Part shown: one piece after another, positions 14,696 through 22,156 of the stretch
How the letters are laid out: the number at the start of each line of letters is the position of its first letter
Position numbering within the stretch: the first letter of the stretch is position 1
From: an uncultured Desulfobacter sp.
GTDB taxonomy: Bacteria; Desulfobacterota; Desulfobacteria; Desulfobacterales; Desulfobacteraceae
Direction of reading: 5' to 3'
DNA: 25,000 nucleotides
Assembly (NCBI RefSeq): GCF_963677125.1
Contig: NZ_OY781882.1
Span: forward strand, 1 to 25,000
Made by a program: the position numbers and the translations under genes
Notes under the pieces: model-generated
The model's input: only the letters and a program-made list of their open reading frames with translations
Database searches by the model: none
Told to the model about the DNA's origin: nothing

Positions 14696-15817
14696 ATGCA
14701 GAAGATTTGTCATATTTCAACGGTTCATCCAGCGTTTGATGTCCGCATCTTCGAAAAACAACTGAGAACCTTGAAAGATAAAGGATACACAGCTCATTTA
14801 ATCATTCAATATAAAAAGGACGCTATTGTTCATGGAATCAAAATCCATGCACTTCCTAAACCCAAGAATAGAATTCATAGAATAATATGGCTTCCTATTG
14901 TTGCGTTTAAAAAGGCCTTGGATACCGGTGCCGACCTCTTTCATTTTCATGACCCGGAGTTTATACCGATGGGTTATCTGCTAAAGTTGATTGGAAAGAA
15001 GGTGATTTATGATGTCCATGAAGATACTCCTAAGCAGATGCTTGGAAAACCCTATGCTAACAGAACAGTGCTTAAAGTTTTTTCAGCAATTGTTGCAATG
15101 CTTGAAAATTATGCAGCTAAGCGATTTGATGCGGTCGTCACGGCCACTCCTTTTATAAATAAACGGTTTTCTACTTTGGGTTGTAATGCTATTGATGTAA
15201 ACAATTTTCCAATATTGGGCAACGGGACAGGTCCTGTTGTTAATTGGACGGATAAAGAAACCGCTGTATGTTATATTGGTGCGATATCAGCTATTCGAGG
15301 AATTGTAGAAATGGTTACCGCTGTAGAATTAGCCGACGTCCGTTTATTGTTGGGAGGGCGGTTTAATTCTGTAGCTCTTCGGAATCAGGTGCTGAAAATG
15401 AAGGAATGGGAGCATGTGAATGAGCTTGGACAAATTCCTTGGGATGAAATCGGTAAAGTACATGCCCGTTCTATAGCAGGACTCGTTCTTTTTCATCCAC
15501 AACCGAATCATACCGATGCACAACCTAATAAAATGTTTGAGTATATGGGGGCAGGCATTCCAGTGATTGCATCGAATTTTGTTCTGTGGAAAGAGATTGT
15601 TGAAGGAAACAATTGCGGGATTTGTGTTGATCCTTTAGATCCCTGCGCTATTGCTTGTGCTATAAATTGGATGTGTGAACATCCGAACATAGCTATGAAC
15701 ATGGGTGAGAATGGGAAAAAAGCAGTTAACGAAAAATATTGTTGGCAGAGAGAAGGTCAAAAGTTATTAAAACTTTATCAGGAGGTTTTGTTTGATACTA
15801 GCATATCATCAATATAA
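14696..15817 (+). CDS. Glycosyltransferase family 4
   Basis: A 373-aa cytoplasmic or peripheral-membrane enzyme that adds one sugar from a nucleotide-sugar donor to the lipid-linked unit. The N-terminal Rossmann half opens with ICHISTVHPAFDVRIF, typical of one GT4 subgroup, and contains HFHDPE at residues 83-88. The C-terminal donor-binding half has PNKMFEYMGAGIPVIAS, with the family's conserved Glu at 282. Length is normal for GT4. A purine-rich stretch (GGGGAAAG) precedes the ATG by several bases. The gene lies 56 nt after the polymerase and is the last before a probable terminator, so it may close the first transcription unit. Donor and linkage cannot be told from sequence. Confidence 0.9.
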   Translation: MQKICHISTVHPAFDVRIFEKQLRTLKDKGYTAHLIIQYKKDAIVHGIKIHALPKPKNRIHRIIWLPIVAFKKALDTGADLFHFHDPEFIPMGYLLKLIGKKVIYDVHEDTPKQMLGKPYANRTVLKVFSAIVAMLENYAAKRFDAVVTATPFINKRFSTLGCNAIDVNNFPILGNGTGPVVNWTDKETAVCYIGAISAIRGIVEMVTAVELADVRLLLGGRFNSVALRNQVLKMKEWEHVNELGQIPWDEIGKVHARSIAGLVLFHPQPNHTDAQPNKMFEYMGAGIPVIASNFVLWKEIVEGNNCGICVDPLDPCAIACAINWMCEHPNIAMNMGENGKKAVNEKYCWQREGQKLLKLYQEVLFDTSISSI

Positions 15818-15844
15818 TAGTTTGCAAATTATTATATATGGGCA

Positions 15845-15873
15845 GGGCGAGTAATTATTCGTCCCGCTTTTTT
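15845..15873 (+). terminator. Probable Rho-independent terminator
   Basis: GGG-CGAGTA pairs with TATTCG-(T)-CCC around an AATT-like loop, with a single bulged T, followed by GC and six T residues at 15868-15873. It sits 28 nt after the glycosyltransferase stop and suits the end of the 10976-15817 operon. Confidence 0.65.
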
Positions 15874-15894
15874 CAGAGCAAAGTGTTTTTTCAC

Positions 15895-16268
15895 ATAACA
15901 GCCATGGACGGATCTATTCTCTAAACTTCCAGACTTAACCCACAACAAAATATGAAAGCAATTTAACAACTGATTGAAAGTTCCATATAAACAGCCATGG
16001 GCCGAGTTGACATCTTATCTGTCAGGTTTAGCCCAGAGCAAAGTTTTAGAAATCTTCGTAACTTACCCAGGCTTTCATATAAAAAAGTACTAAGCATTAG
16101 GCTGCATAACATATACTAAGACCGAGACATGCTCGAAGGGCTTCATTTAAAGTCCTTTAAGTTTCTTTTTATATGAAAGTCTTCAGTAACCAACTGGATT
16201 CTTTCTATCTTTGTTGTGGGCCAAAGTCTGGGTGGTGGTAGACCAAGGACGGCCCGTGGCCGTTATAA
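15895..16268. mobile_element. Non-coding inverted-repeat element, MITE-like
   Basis: The gap between two glycosyltransferase genes is filled by a non-coding stretch with nested inverted repeats. CCAGACTT plus CCCACAACAAA at 15929-15949 pairs with its reverse complement at 16212-16233. CTTTCATATAAAAA at 16072-16085 pairs with 16166-16179. The outer edges also match as inverted copies: ATAACAGCCATGG at 15895 and the complement of ATAACGGCCACGG ending at 16268. AACAGCCATGG occurs again as a direct repeat at 15990-16000. No open frame of note lies inside. This layout fits a miniature inverted-repeat transposable element or a decayed insertion sequence. A long structured leader or 3' RNA is an alternative. 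No clear target-site duplication was found. Confidence 0.5.
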
Positions 16269-16320
16269 GAAACAAGCTTTTTGACGTAGGATGGATATTT
16301 AAATAAAGTAAAAAATAAAT

Positions 16321-17622
16321 ATGTTAATTTGGCTGTTACAAAGATCTGAACCGACTCCCCATGATAACAGCGGGGAACAGCGTCCTTTTAGAACTGGTAT
16401 TATGGCGGAACTTTTTTCTGGGTTCGGCCATAAGGTCGTGTGGTGGACATCTACATTTGACCATTACAATAGATGCCAAAGATACGACCATGATTGTCGT
16501 ATACAAGTTACTGAAAACTATTCGGTACAATATCTGAAAGGTTGTGGGTATAAAAGGAATATTTCGTTAGCAAGGATAAATGAAAATGTACAAATTGCAA
16601 GAAAATTTGCAAAGATAGCGAAACAGGAGAAATTGTTACCTGATATCATTGTAGCATCCATGCCTACGGCAGAGCTTGCTTATAAAGCTATTAGATTCGC
16701 AAAGCCATATGGTATACCTGTTGTCCTTGATGTGCGGGATCTCTGGCCTGATTTTATTTATGAGTCTGTTCCGACATTACTCAAACCTTTGGCACGTATT
16801 GGATTGTCATCTTTAATACGGAAAACGCATTGGGTTTTTAGTAATGCAGATGCAATTATTAGCATTACAGATGATTTACTGGATTGGGGTGTGAGCTATG
16901 CGGGCAGAAAAAGAGAACCGCATGACTGTGTTTTCCCTATGGGATATATTAAAAGAAAACTCAGTAATAAGGAAAAAAAAATAGGCAATGTATTCTGGGA
17001 ATCTCACAATGTTGGTGATAACGATGGTGTTTTAAATGTTATTTTTGTTGGCACTCTCAGTTCCTCTTTTAATTTATCGGAGGTTATCGAGGCGGCACGT
17101 TTACTTGAAGAACGTTGTATCCCGGTTCGTTTTGTTATATGTGGCAAGGGTATCCAGTCATCCTCATTGAAAAAAAGGTGTGCTTCATTGAATAATGTTA
17201 TTATGCCGGGATGGATAAATGATATTCAAATACGTACATTATTGGATCGTGCCCATATTGGCCTTGCGCCATATATTGATTCGCCAAGTTACATCAAGAG
17301 TGTGCCAAACAAGCCGGCTGAATACCTGTCTGCAGGTCTCTCTGTCGCGACTAGCTTGGCCACAGGCCCGCTTGTTAAGCTTATTGGTAAATATCAGTGT
17401 GGTTTTCAGTACATGAACAATAGGGAAATATTAGCTGAAAAACTTACGGAATGCACTAACGCTAATGACAACATGCTGAAGAAAACTAAAAGAAATGCAC
17501 TTCAAGTTTACGAGTCGTTTCTAAATGGAGAAAAAATATATTTGGACATGATTAGTTACCTTGAAAAAATTGTTAACACAAATAAAAAATTGAAGATCAC
17601 GACTTCTTATTCATCAAATTGA
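16321..17622 (+). CDS. WbuB-like glycosyltransferase family 4
   Basis: A 433-aa GT-B glycosyltransferase. It begins MLIWLLQRSEPTPHDN and continues with RPFRTG and VVWWTSTFDH, the N-terminal signature of the WbuB-like subgroup. That subgroup is known for adding amino-deoxy sugars such as N-acetyl-fucosamine to the first lipid-linked residue. VLDVRDLWPDF (around residues 136-146) and NKPAEYLSAG (330-339, conserved Glu 334) mark the acceptor and donor halves. It starts a second gene run after the inverted-repeat element and has only a poor ribosome binding site. The methyltransferase gene follows 10 nt downstream. A FucNAc-type donor would fit the 4,6-dehydratase in this locus, but specificity is inferred. 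Confidence 0.88.
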   Translation: MLIWLLQRSEPTPHDNSGEQRPFRTGIMAELFSGFGHKVVWWTSTFDHYNRCQRYDHDCRIQVTENYSVQYLKGCGYKRNISLARINENVQIARKFAKIAKQEKLLPDIIVASMPTAELAYKAIRFAKPYGIPVVLDVRDLWPDFIYESVPTLLKPLARIGLSSLIRKTHWVFSNADAIISITDDLLDWGVSYAGRKREPHDCVFPMGYIKRKLSNKEKKIGNVFWESHNVGDNDGVLNVIFVGTLSSSFNLSEVIEAARLLEERCIPVRFVICGKGIQSSSLKKRCASLNNVIMPGWINDIQIRTLLDRAHIGLAPYIDSPSYIKSVPNKPAEYLSAGLSVATSLATGPLVKLIGKYQCGFQYMNNREILAEKLTECTNANDNMLKKTKRNALQVYESFLNGEKIYLDMISYLEKIVNTNKKLKITTSYSSN

Positions 17623-17632
17623 GATTATTATC

Positions 17633-18490
17633 ATGAAAGAACCTCAACACGTTTATCAACCATCGGCTATTGCACGTATTGCACGTATTGTAATCCCAGT
17701 TCTTCAGTTTGTCTTGCCATCGGCATTGTATAAATTTATTTATAATTTTTTGTATACTTCGTATAAAAAGGTTTTGTACTGGTCATACTGGTTGCAAGTT
17801 ATAAAGACTCATTTTTCAGGAGATACAAGCAAGATATTAAGAGCGCAAATGACAAAACGTCTACTTCCCTACACTATGGGGGGGCACAAAGCTCTTGAGA
17901 ATGCTTTTGATGTTGTAACATTGGCAGAACAACGAAATATTTCAGGCGCAATTGTGGAGTGTGGAGTTGCAGAGGGCGGTACTGCCGCTATGATGGCTTT
18001 AAGAAGCGATGGCTTGGGTACCGGAGTTCGTATTAAGTGGTTTTTTGATTCTTATGAAGGCCTACCTGAACCAACAATAGATGATTATAAAAATGGGGCT
18101 ACTGGACATTTTATTCGTCCATTACCTAAAGGTTCTTGTTTAGGTACTCTCGAACAAGTAAGTGATTTATTGTTTAATACGCTTGGGCTTGATTCTGGGA
18201 AAATACATCTTGTCAAAGGATGGTTTCAGGATACAGTGCCTATTTATCGGGAAAAAGTCGGAAAGATTGCTGTGTTGCGTTTGGATGGTGATTGGTATGA
18301 GTCAACTAAAATCCCTTTGGAAAATTTTTATCCTCAAGTTTCGCCTGGTGGCTTTATTATTATAGATGACTATGCAACTTGTTTTGGATCCAGAAAAGCC
18401 ACTGATGAATTTCGTAGTTTCAATCATATTACCACCCCGTTAAACCCAGATGGTCGCGGTGGGGTTTGGTTTGAAAAACCTGCACATTAG
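17633..18490 (+). CDS. TylF/MycF (macrocin O-methyltransferase)-family SAM methyltransferase
   Basis: A 285-aa protein of the family named after TylF and MycF, which methylate hydroxyls of sugars on macrolides. The SAM-binding Rossmann segment is at about residues 107-118 (IVECGVAEGGTA), followed by FDSYEGLPEP. The metal/catalytic region holds LRLDGDWYES (Asp 218 and 220) and IIDDY (Asp 245-246), acidic residues matching the Mg-binding pattern of the family. The N-terminal ~80 residues include a hydrophobic stretch (about 18-45) that may associate with the membrane and is not needed for the fold. Within a polysaccharide cluster it probably O-methylates a sugar of the repeat unit or its terminus, which in some systems caps chains. 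Substrate is unknown. Confidence 0.85.
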   Translation: MKEPQHVYQPSAIARIARIVIPVLQFVLPSALYKFIYNFLYTSYKKVLYWSYWLQVIKTHFSGDTSKILRAQMTKRLLPYTMGGHKALENAFDVVTLAEQRNISGAIVECGVAEGGTAAMMALRSDGLGTGVRIKWFFDSYEGLPEPTIDDYKNGATGHFIRPLPKGSCLGTLEQVSDLLFNTLGLDSGKIHLVKGWFQDTVPIYREKVGKIAVLRLDGDWYESTKIPLENFYPQVSPGGFIIIDDYATCFGSRKATDEFRSFNHITTPLNPDGRGGVWFEKPAH

Positions 18491-18508
18491 AAGTTATCTC
18501 CAATAAAA

Positions 18509-19237
18509 ATGTTTTTTTCTATGCAGAACCAACTTTTTAATGATAATGATGTAAAAGAATACCTTGAAAGGCATCCTGATGCTGTTCAGTTATGGCTAAA
18601 CAGAAAGCATCCGTATAATTACCTTTTTAAACGGTTGCCTGATTTTGTTTTGGCTGCGCTTTTAATCATTTTATTATTACCTTTATATTTTATTATTGGA
18701 ATTGCCATTAAAATGGATTCATCTGGTCCTATTTTTTATCGTGGTCTGCGTGGCGCATATCATGGAGAATCATTTCGAATTTTTAAATTCCGCTCAATGG
18801 TTAACGGGGCTGAACGGCTTGGGGGTGGGACCACTGCATTAAATGACGAGCGTATTACTAAAATTGGTACGTTTTTACGAAAAACAAAACTTGATGAAAT
18901 TCCGCAGCTGTTCAATATTTTATTAGGTGATATGAGCTTTGTTGGTCCTCGCCCGGAATTGCTTCAATATACTGAAAATTATAGGGGCGCAGAAAAATTA
19001 ATTCTCCAAGTCCGTCCTGGATTGACAGATGTCAGTTCGCTAAATTTTATTTCGTTAGATGAAATTGTTGGTTGTTATAATGCAGATGAAGTTTATGAGC
19101 GAATGGTTTTAGAACGGAAAAATTTATTACGTATTGGTTATGTCCTTTTTCAGTCTCCAATTTTAGATATCAAATTATTTTGTTTAACATTGTTTTGTGT
19201 AGTTAAGCGGCTGATAGTTTTTGTTGGCAGGTTATGA
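18509..19237 (+). CDS. Initiating phosphoglycosyl transferase (PglC/WcaJ-type sugar transferase)
   Basis: A 242-aa monotopic phosphoglycosyl transferase that moves a sugar-1-phosphate from UDP-sugar to undecaprenyl phosphate, the first committed step of repeat-unit synthesis. One hydrophobic segment (about residues 48-68) is the re-entrant helix typical of the small PglC form. FRIFKFRSM follows, then LDEIPQLFNILLGDMSFVGP with the catalytic Asp-Glu pair at 129-130, and finally VRPGLTDVSSL. It lacks the long polytopic N-terminal domain of WcaJ/WbaP. The ATG at 18509 has a weak ribosome binding site and an in-frame ATG at 18521 is a possible alternative. The next gene starts 10 nt after the stop. 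Given the WbpM-type dehydratase, an N-acetylated 6-deoxy sugar is a plausible substrate. Confidence 0.92.
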   Translation: MFFSMQNQLFNDNDVKEYLERHPDAVQLWLNRKHPYNYLFKRLPDFVLAALLIILLLPLYFIIGIAIKMDSSGPIFYRGLRGAYHGESFRIFKFRSMVNGAERLGGGTTALNDERITKIGTFLRKTKLDEIPQLFNILLGDMSFVGPRPELLQYTENYRGAEKLILQVRPGLTDVSSLNFISLDEIVGCYNADEVYERMVLERKNLLRIGYVLFQSPILDIKLFCLTLFCVVKRLIVFVGRL

Positions 19238-19247
19238 GGAAAGATTA

Positions 19248-20189
19248 ATGGAGTCTGTTTGTTTATCAGGGACCGATATTCATGTCCCACGATTATGCGT
19301 GGGGGGGTGCCCAATGGGAATGCACGGATGGGGCGATGTGTCCAGAAAGGAGTTAATTGATTCCATTCATGCTGCGCTAAATATTGGCCTAAATTTTTTT
19401 GATACTGCGGATATTTATGGGATAGGCGAAGCGGAAAAAATATTAGGACTTGCCTTGTTAGGTAAACGAAATCAAGCTGTTATTAATTCGAAATTTGGGG
19501 TCAGGCGTTCCCCTCGCGGGGAAACCTATTATGATAATTCTCCTCAATGGATGCAAACTGCCTTAGAAGAAAGCTTGAAGCGGTTAAGAACTGACTATAT
19601 TGATATGTATCAGGTACATTATAGAGATGATGAAACGCCATTGGAAGCAGTGGTTGAAATTTTAGAGGAATTTAAGAACCAAGGGAAGATAAGGTGTTAC
19701 GGATTGTCGAATATATCGGGCAAAGATCAGAAAGAGCTTGAAATTGCAGCGGAAAAAATTTGTAGTTTTCAAAATGAATATAGTTTAGCTAAGCGTGATT
19801 ATGAAAAAGACATTCTTGATTTATGTGAAAATTTTTCAATGACCCCTATGACTTGGGGCAGTCTGGGACAGGGCATTCTTACCGGAAAATATGGAAGTAA
19901 GGTCTTGTTTAATCGCGATGATCGTAGATCTCGTTCAGCTTATGTAAATTTTCATGGAGATAAACTTAAACACAACCTTAGGATTGTAGACAAGATGCGA
20001 GTAATTGCTGAGGATCATCAAGTGTCGATAGCATCGGTGGCTATTCGCTGGGTGCTCGACCATATTCCTGGCTCTATTGTCATTGCAGGAGTCAAGAAGC
20101 CGCAACAGCTCAGAGATAATTATAGTGCTCTTGGTTGGCAACTTTCTCCATTGGAAATGAAAACTCTTGATTCTGTAAGTAACTACTAA
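19248..20189 (+). CDS. Aldo/keto reductase
   Basis: A 313-aa NAD(P)H-dependent (alpha/beta)8-barrel oxidoreductase. The ATG at 19248 is chosen because GAGGAAAG lies 5-12 nt upstream; an upstream in-frame TTG at 19221 would overlap the preceding gene. The catalytic tetrad is visible: Asp 52 and Tyr 57 (FFDTADIYGIGEAEKIL), Lys 82 (INSKFG) and His 124 (YQVHYRDD). GLSNISG and the C-terminal IVIAGVKKPQQLRDN match the cofactor-binding end of the barrel. Length is normal. Lying between the initiating transferase and a split transketolase, it may reduce a keto-sugar or sugar aldehyde made in the pathway, for example a 4-keto intermediate. The family is very broad, so the substrate is only inferred from context. 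Confidence 0.88.
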   Translation: MESVCLSGTDIHVPRLCVGGCPMGMHGWGDVSRKELIDSIHAALNIGLNFFDTADIYGIGEAEKILGLALLGKRNQAVINSKFGVRRSPRGETYYDNSPQWMQTALEESLKRLRTDYIDMYQVHYRDDETPLEAVVEILEEFKNQGKIRCYGLSNISGKDQKELEIAAEKICSFQNEYSLAKRDYEKDILDLCENFSMTPMTWGSLGQGILTGKYGSKVLFNRDDRRSRSAYVNFHGDKLKHNLRIVDKMRVIAEDHQVSIASVAIRWVLDHIPGSIVIAGVKKPQQLRDNYSALGWQLSPLEMKTLDSVSNY

Positions 20190-20261
20190 TTCTTGAATTT
20201 ATTAAAATTGTCCGATCCATATTTATTGAATATTCCGATATAAAATAGGTATACATTAAGA

Positions 20262-21074
20262 ATGGAAACCACTAAATTAGCTAAGCGAATTCGAATTCAT
20301 GCGTTGAATATGACTAGTCTTGGAAAAAGTTCACATATAGCTTCTGCATTAAGTATGGCTGATATTTTAGCTGTTCTTTATGGCGGTTTTTTAAATGTTG
20401 ATCCAGAGAATTTCCGCAAACCGGATCGGGATAGATTTATCCTGAGCAAAGGACATGCTGGCGCTGCTGTATATGCAGCACTTGCTGAAACTGGTTTTTT
20501 CCCTGTAGAGAAATTAAAAACACACTATAGTGACGGTTCTGATTTAAGTGGGCATGTAAGTCATAAAGGCATACCGGGAGTGGAATTTTCTACTGGTAGC
20601 CTTGGACATGGGCTTGGCGTTGGTGCGGGAATGGCATTGGCCGGCAAACTATCTGGAAAAAAATATCGGGTTATCGTTTTGCTTTCCGATGGCGAGTGCG
20701 ATGAAGGGTCAAACTGGGAGGCAATTTTGTTTGCTGCCCATCATCAACTTGAAAATTTGATTGCTATAGTGGATTACAATAAATATCAGGCATTGGCAAC
20801 CGTAGCGGCATCCCTTGATTTGGAACCCTTTGCCGATAAATGGCAAAGTTTTGGTTGGCAGGTCTACGAGGTTGATGGACATGACCATGGTGCATTGAAG
20901 AAACTGTTGGGAAAAGTCCCTGAAGAAAGGTTCAAGCCGACAGTCATTATTGCTCATACGCAGAAGGGGAAGGGCGTATCTTTTATGGAGAAGGATCCTG
21001 TCCTTTGGCATTACCGTACTGCCCAAGGCGATGAGTTTAACGCGGCTCTTAAAGAATTGGAGGAATCTTTATGA
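20262..21074 (+). CDS. Transketolase-like, N-terminal (thiamine-diphosphate-binding) subunit
   Basis: A 270-aa protein equal to the first half of a transketolase. In split transketolases it pairs with a separately encoded C-terminal subunit. Visible features are the substrate/cofactor histidine in SKGHAGAAVYAAL (His 65), the GSLGHGLGVGAG loop, and the ThDP/metal motif from SDGE (142-145) to VDYNK (170-174). The motif departs slightly from the canonical GDG...NN, as seen in some transketolases of polysaccharide loci. It starts 72 nt after the reductase and its stop overlaps the next start by 4 nt, so equal production of the two subunits is likely. It probably transfers a two-carbon ketol unit to build or modify a cluster sugar rather than serving central metabolism. 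Confidence 0.88.
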   Translation: METTKLAKRIRIHALNMTSLGKSSHIASALSMADILAVLYGGFLNVDPENFRKPDRDRFILSKGHAGAAVYAALAETGFFPVEKLKTHYSDGSDLSGHVSHKGIPGVEFSTGSLGHGLGVGAGMALAGKLSGKKYRVIVLLSDGECDEGSNWEAILFAAHHQLENLIAIVDYNKYQALATVAASLDLEPFADKWQSFGWQVYEVDGHDHGALKKLLGKVPEERFKPTVIIAHTQKGKGVSFMEKDPVLWHYRTAQGDEFNAALKELEESL

Positions 21075-21994
21075 GAGATACATTTATTAAAGAGCTTAGC
21101 GAACAAGCATGTAATAACCCCAGAATTATGTTGGTTACAGGCGACCTCGGATTTGGCGTTTTTAATGATTACCGGGAACAATATTCAGCGCAGTTTTTAA
21201 ATGCCGGCATAGCCGAGCAAAATATGACTGGTATTGCTACTGGTCTGGCTTTGGAAGGGCATATCGTCTTTACCTATTCAATTGCTAATTTTCCTACCTT
21301 ACGCTGTCTGGAGCAGATTCGTAATGATGCATGCTATCACAATGCCGATGTAAAAATTGTTTCTATTGGAGGGGGGTTCAGTTACGGTGCTTTGGGGATT
21401 TCCCATCATGCAACCGAAGATCTGGCAATTATGCGTAGCCTTCCTGATTTAACAGTCGTCTCTCCATGTGGTTTATGGGAAACAGCCAATGCTACAAGAG
21501 CATTGGTGGATTTGCCCGGCACTTGTTTTTTAAGGCTTGATAAATCATTTGGGAACGATGCTCCGCTTGATGTGGAGGAAACGTTTGAACTTGGTCGAGC
21601 ACGGGTGTTAAAAAAAGGTAAAGATGTATCCATTATAGTGACAGGTGGTATACTTGAAGAGGTTCAGCAAGCCGCTTATTTACTAGAAACATGTGGTGTT
21701 TCAGTACAAATTATAAGTGTTCACACGATAAAGCCTCTTGATCGAGGTATGATCATCAAAGCAGCTAAAGAGACAACTGCAATTGTGACGGTTGAAGAGC
21801 ATACAATTTATGGTGGACTTGGTGGTGCTGTGGCGGAAGAATTGATGGATAATGGGGTTTATCCTGAAAGATTTTTAAGAATAGGCCTGGAGGCAGGGTT
21901 CTCATCAATTGTTGGCAGTCAGCAATATTTAAGAAAGCAATATGGCCTTGATGCGAAAACTATTGCTGAAAAAATAAAAAAATATTTTGGGTGA
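21071..21994 (+). CDS. Transketolase-like, C-terminal subunit
   Basis: A 307-aa protein equal to the pyrimidine-binding and C-terminal domains of transketolase. GIAEQNMTGIATGLA contains Glu 49, the residue expected to activate the thiamine ring. GGGFSYGALGISHHATEDLAIMRS and the later EEHTIYGGLGGAVAE follow the order of the family. The start ATG overlaps the previous stop (ATGA) and has a strong GGAGGA site 6 nt upstream, inside the first subunit gene. This supports translational coupling and a two-subunit enzyme. A 1-deoxyxylulose-5-phosphate synthase-like activity is an alternative within the same superfamily, but that enzyme is normally a single chain. Confidence 0.88.
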   Translation: MRDTFIKELSEQACNNPRIMLVTGDLGFGVFNDYREQYSAQFLNAGIAEQNMTGIATGLALEGHIVFTYSIANFPTLRCLEQIRNDACYHNADVKIVSIGGGFSYGALGISHHATEDLAIMRSLPDLTVVSPCGLWETANATRALVDLPGTCFLRLDKSFGNDAPLDVEETFELGRARVLKKGKDVSIIVTGGILEEVQQAAYLLETCGVSVQIISVHTIKPLDRGMIIKAAKETTAIVTVEEHTIYGGLGGAVAEELMDNGVYPERFLRIGLEAGFSSIVGSQQYLRKQYGLDAKTIAEKIKKYFG

Positions 21995-22012
21995 GCTCAT
22001 TTGGACGGTTGA

Positions 22013-22156
22013 ATTTTCGAATTTGCTGGTAACAAGAATTTTCTCTTAGGGCCATGGAAATACAAAGATCTACCGACAGAGCGCGGAGTTTTTATTTGTT
22101 TTCGAGCCCCTTTAATGAAAGCGTTGAACAAAAAAATGGTTTTTAGGGTTGATTGA
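22013..22156 (+). pseudogene. Possible C-terminal gene remnant upstream of the dehydratase
   Basis: A frame open from after TGA at 22010-22012 to TGA at 22154-22156 encodes ~47 plausible residues, including GPWKYKDLPTERGV and APLMKALNKKMVFRVD. It has no ATG near its beginning (first ATG at 22115), and I do not recognise the family. The stop overlaps the next gene's ATG by one base (TGATG), the arrangement of coupled genes. It looks like the tail of a lost operon gene whose front was deleted. A random open frame in AT-rich sequence remains possible. Confidence 0.3.

Noticed and set aside
20190..20261. Candidate promoter before the transketolase pair (TATAAA near 20239)
   Set aside because: No -35 box with suitable spacing could be matched, and the 72-nt gap is AT-rich enough to give such a hexamer by chance.
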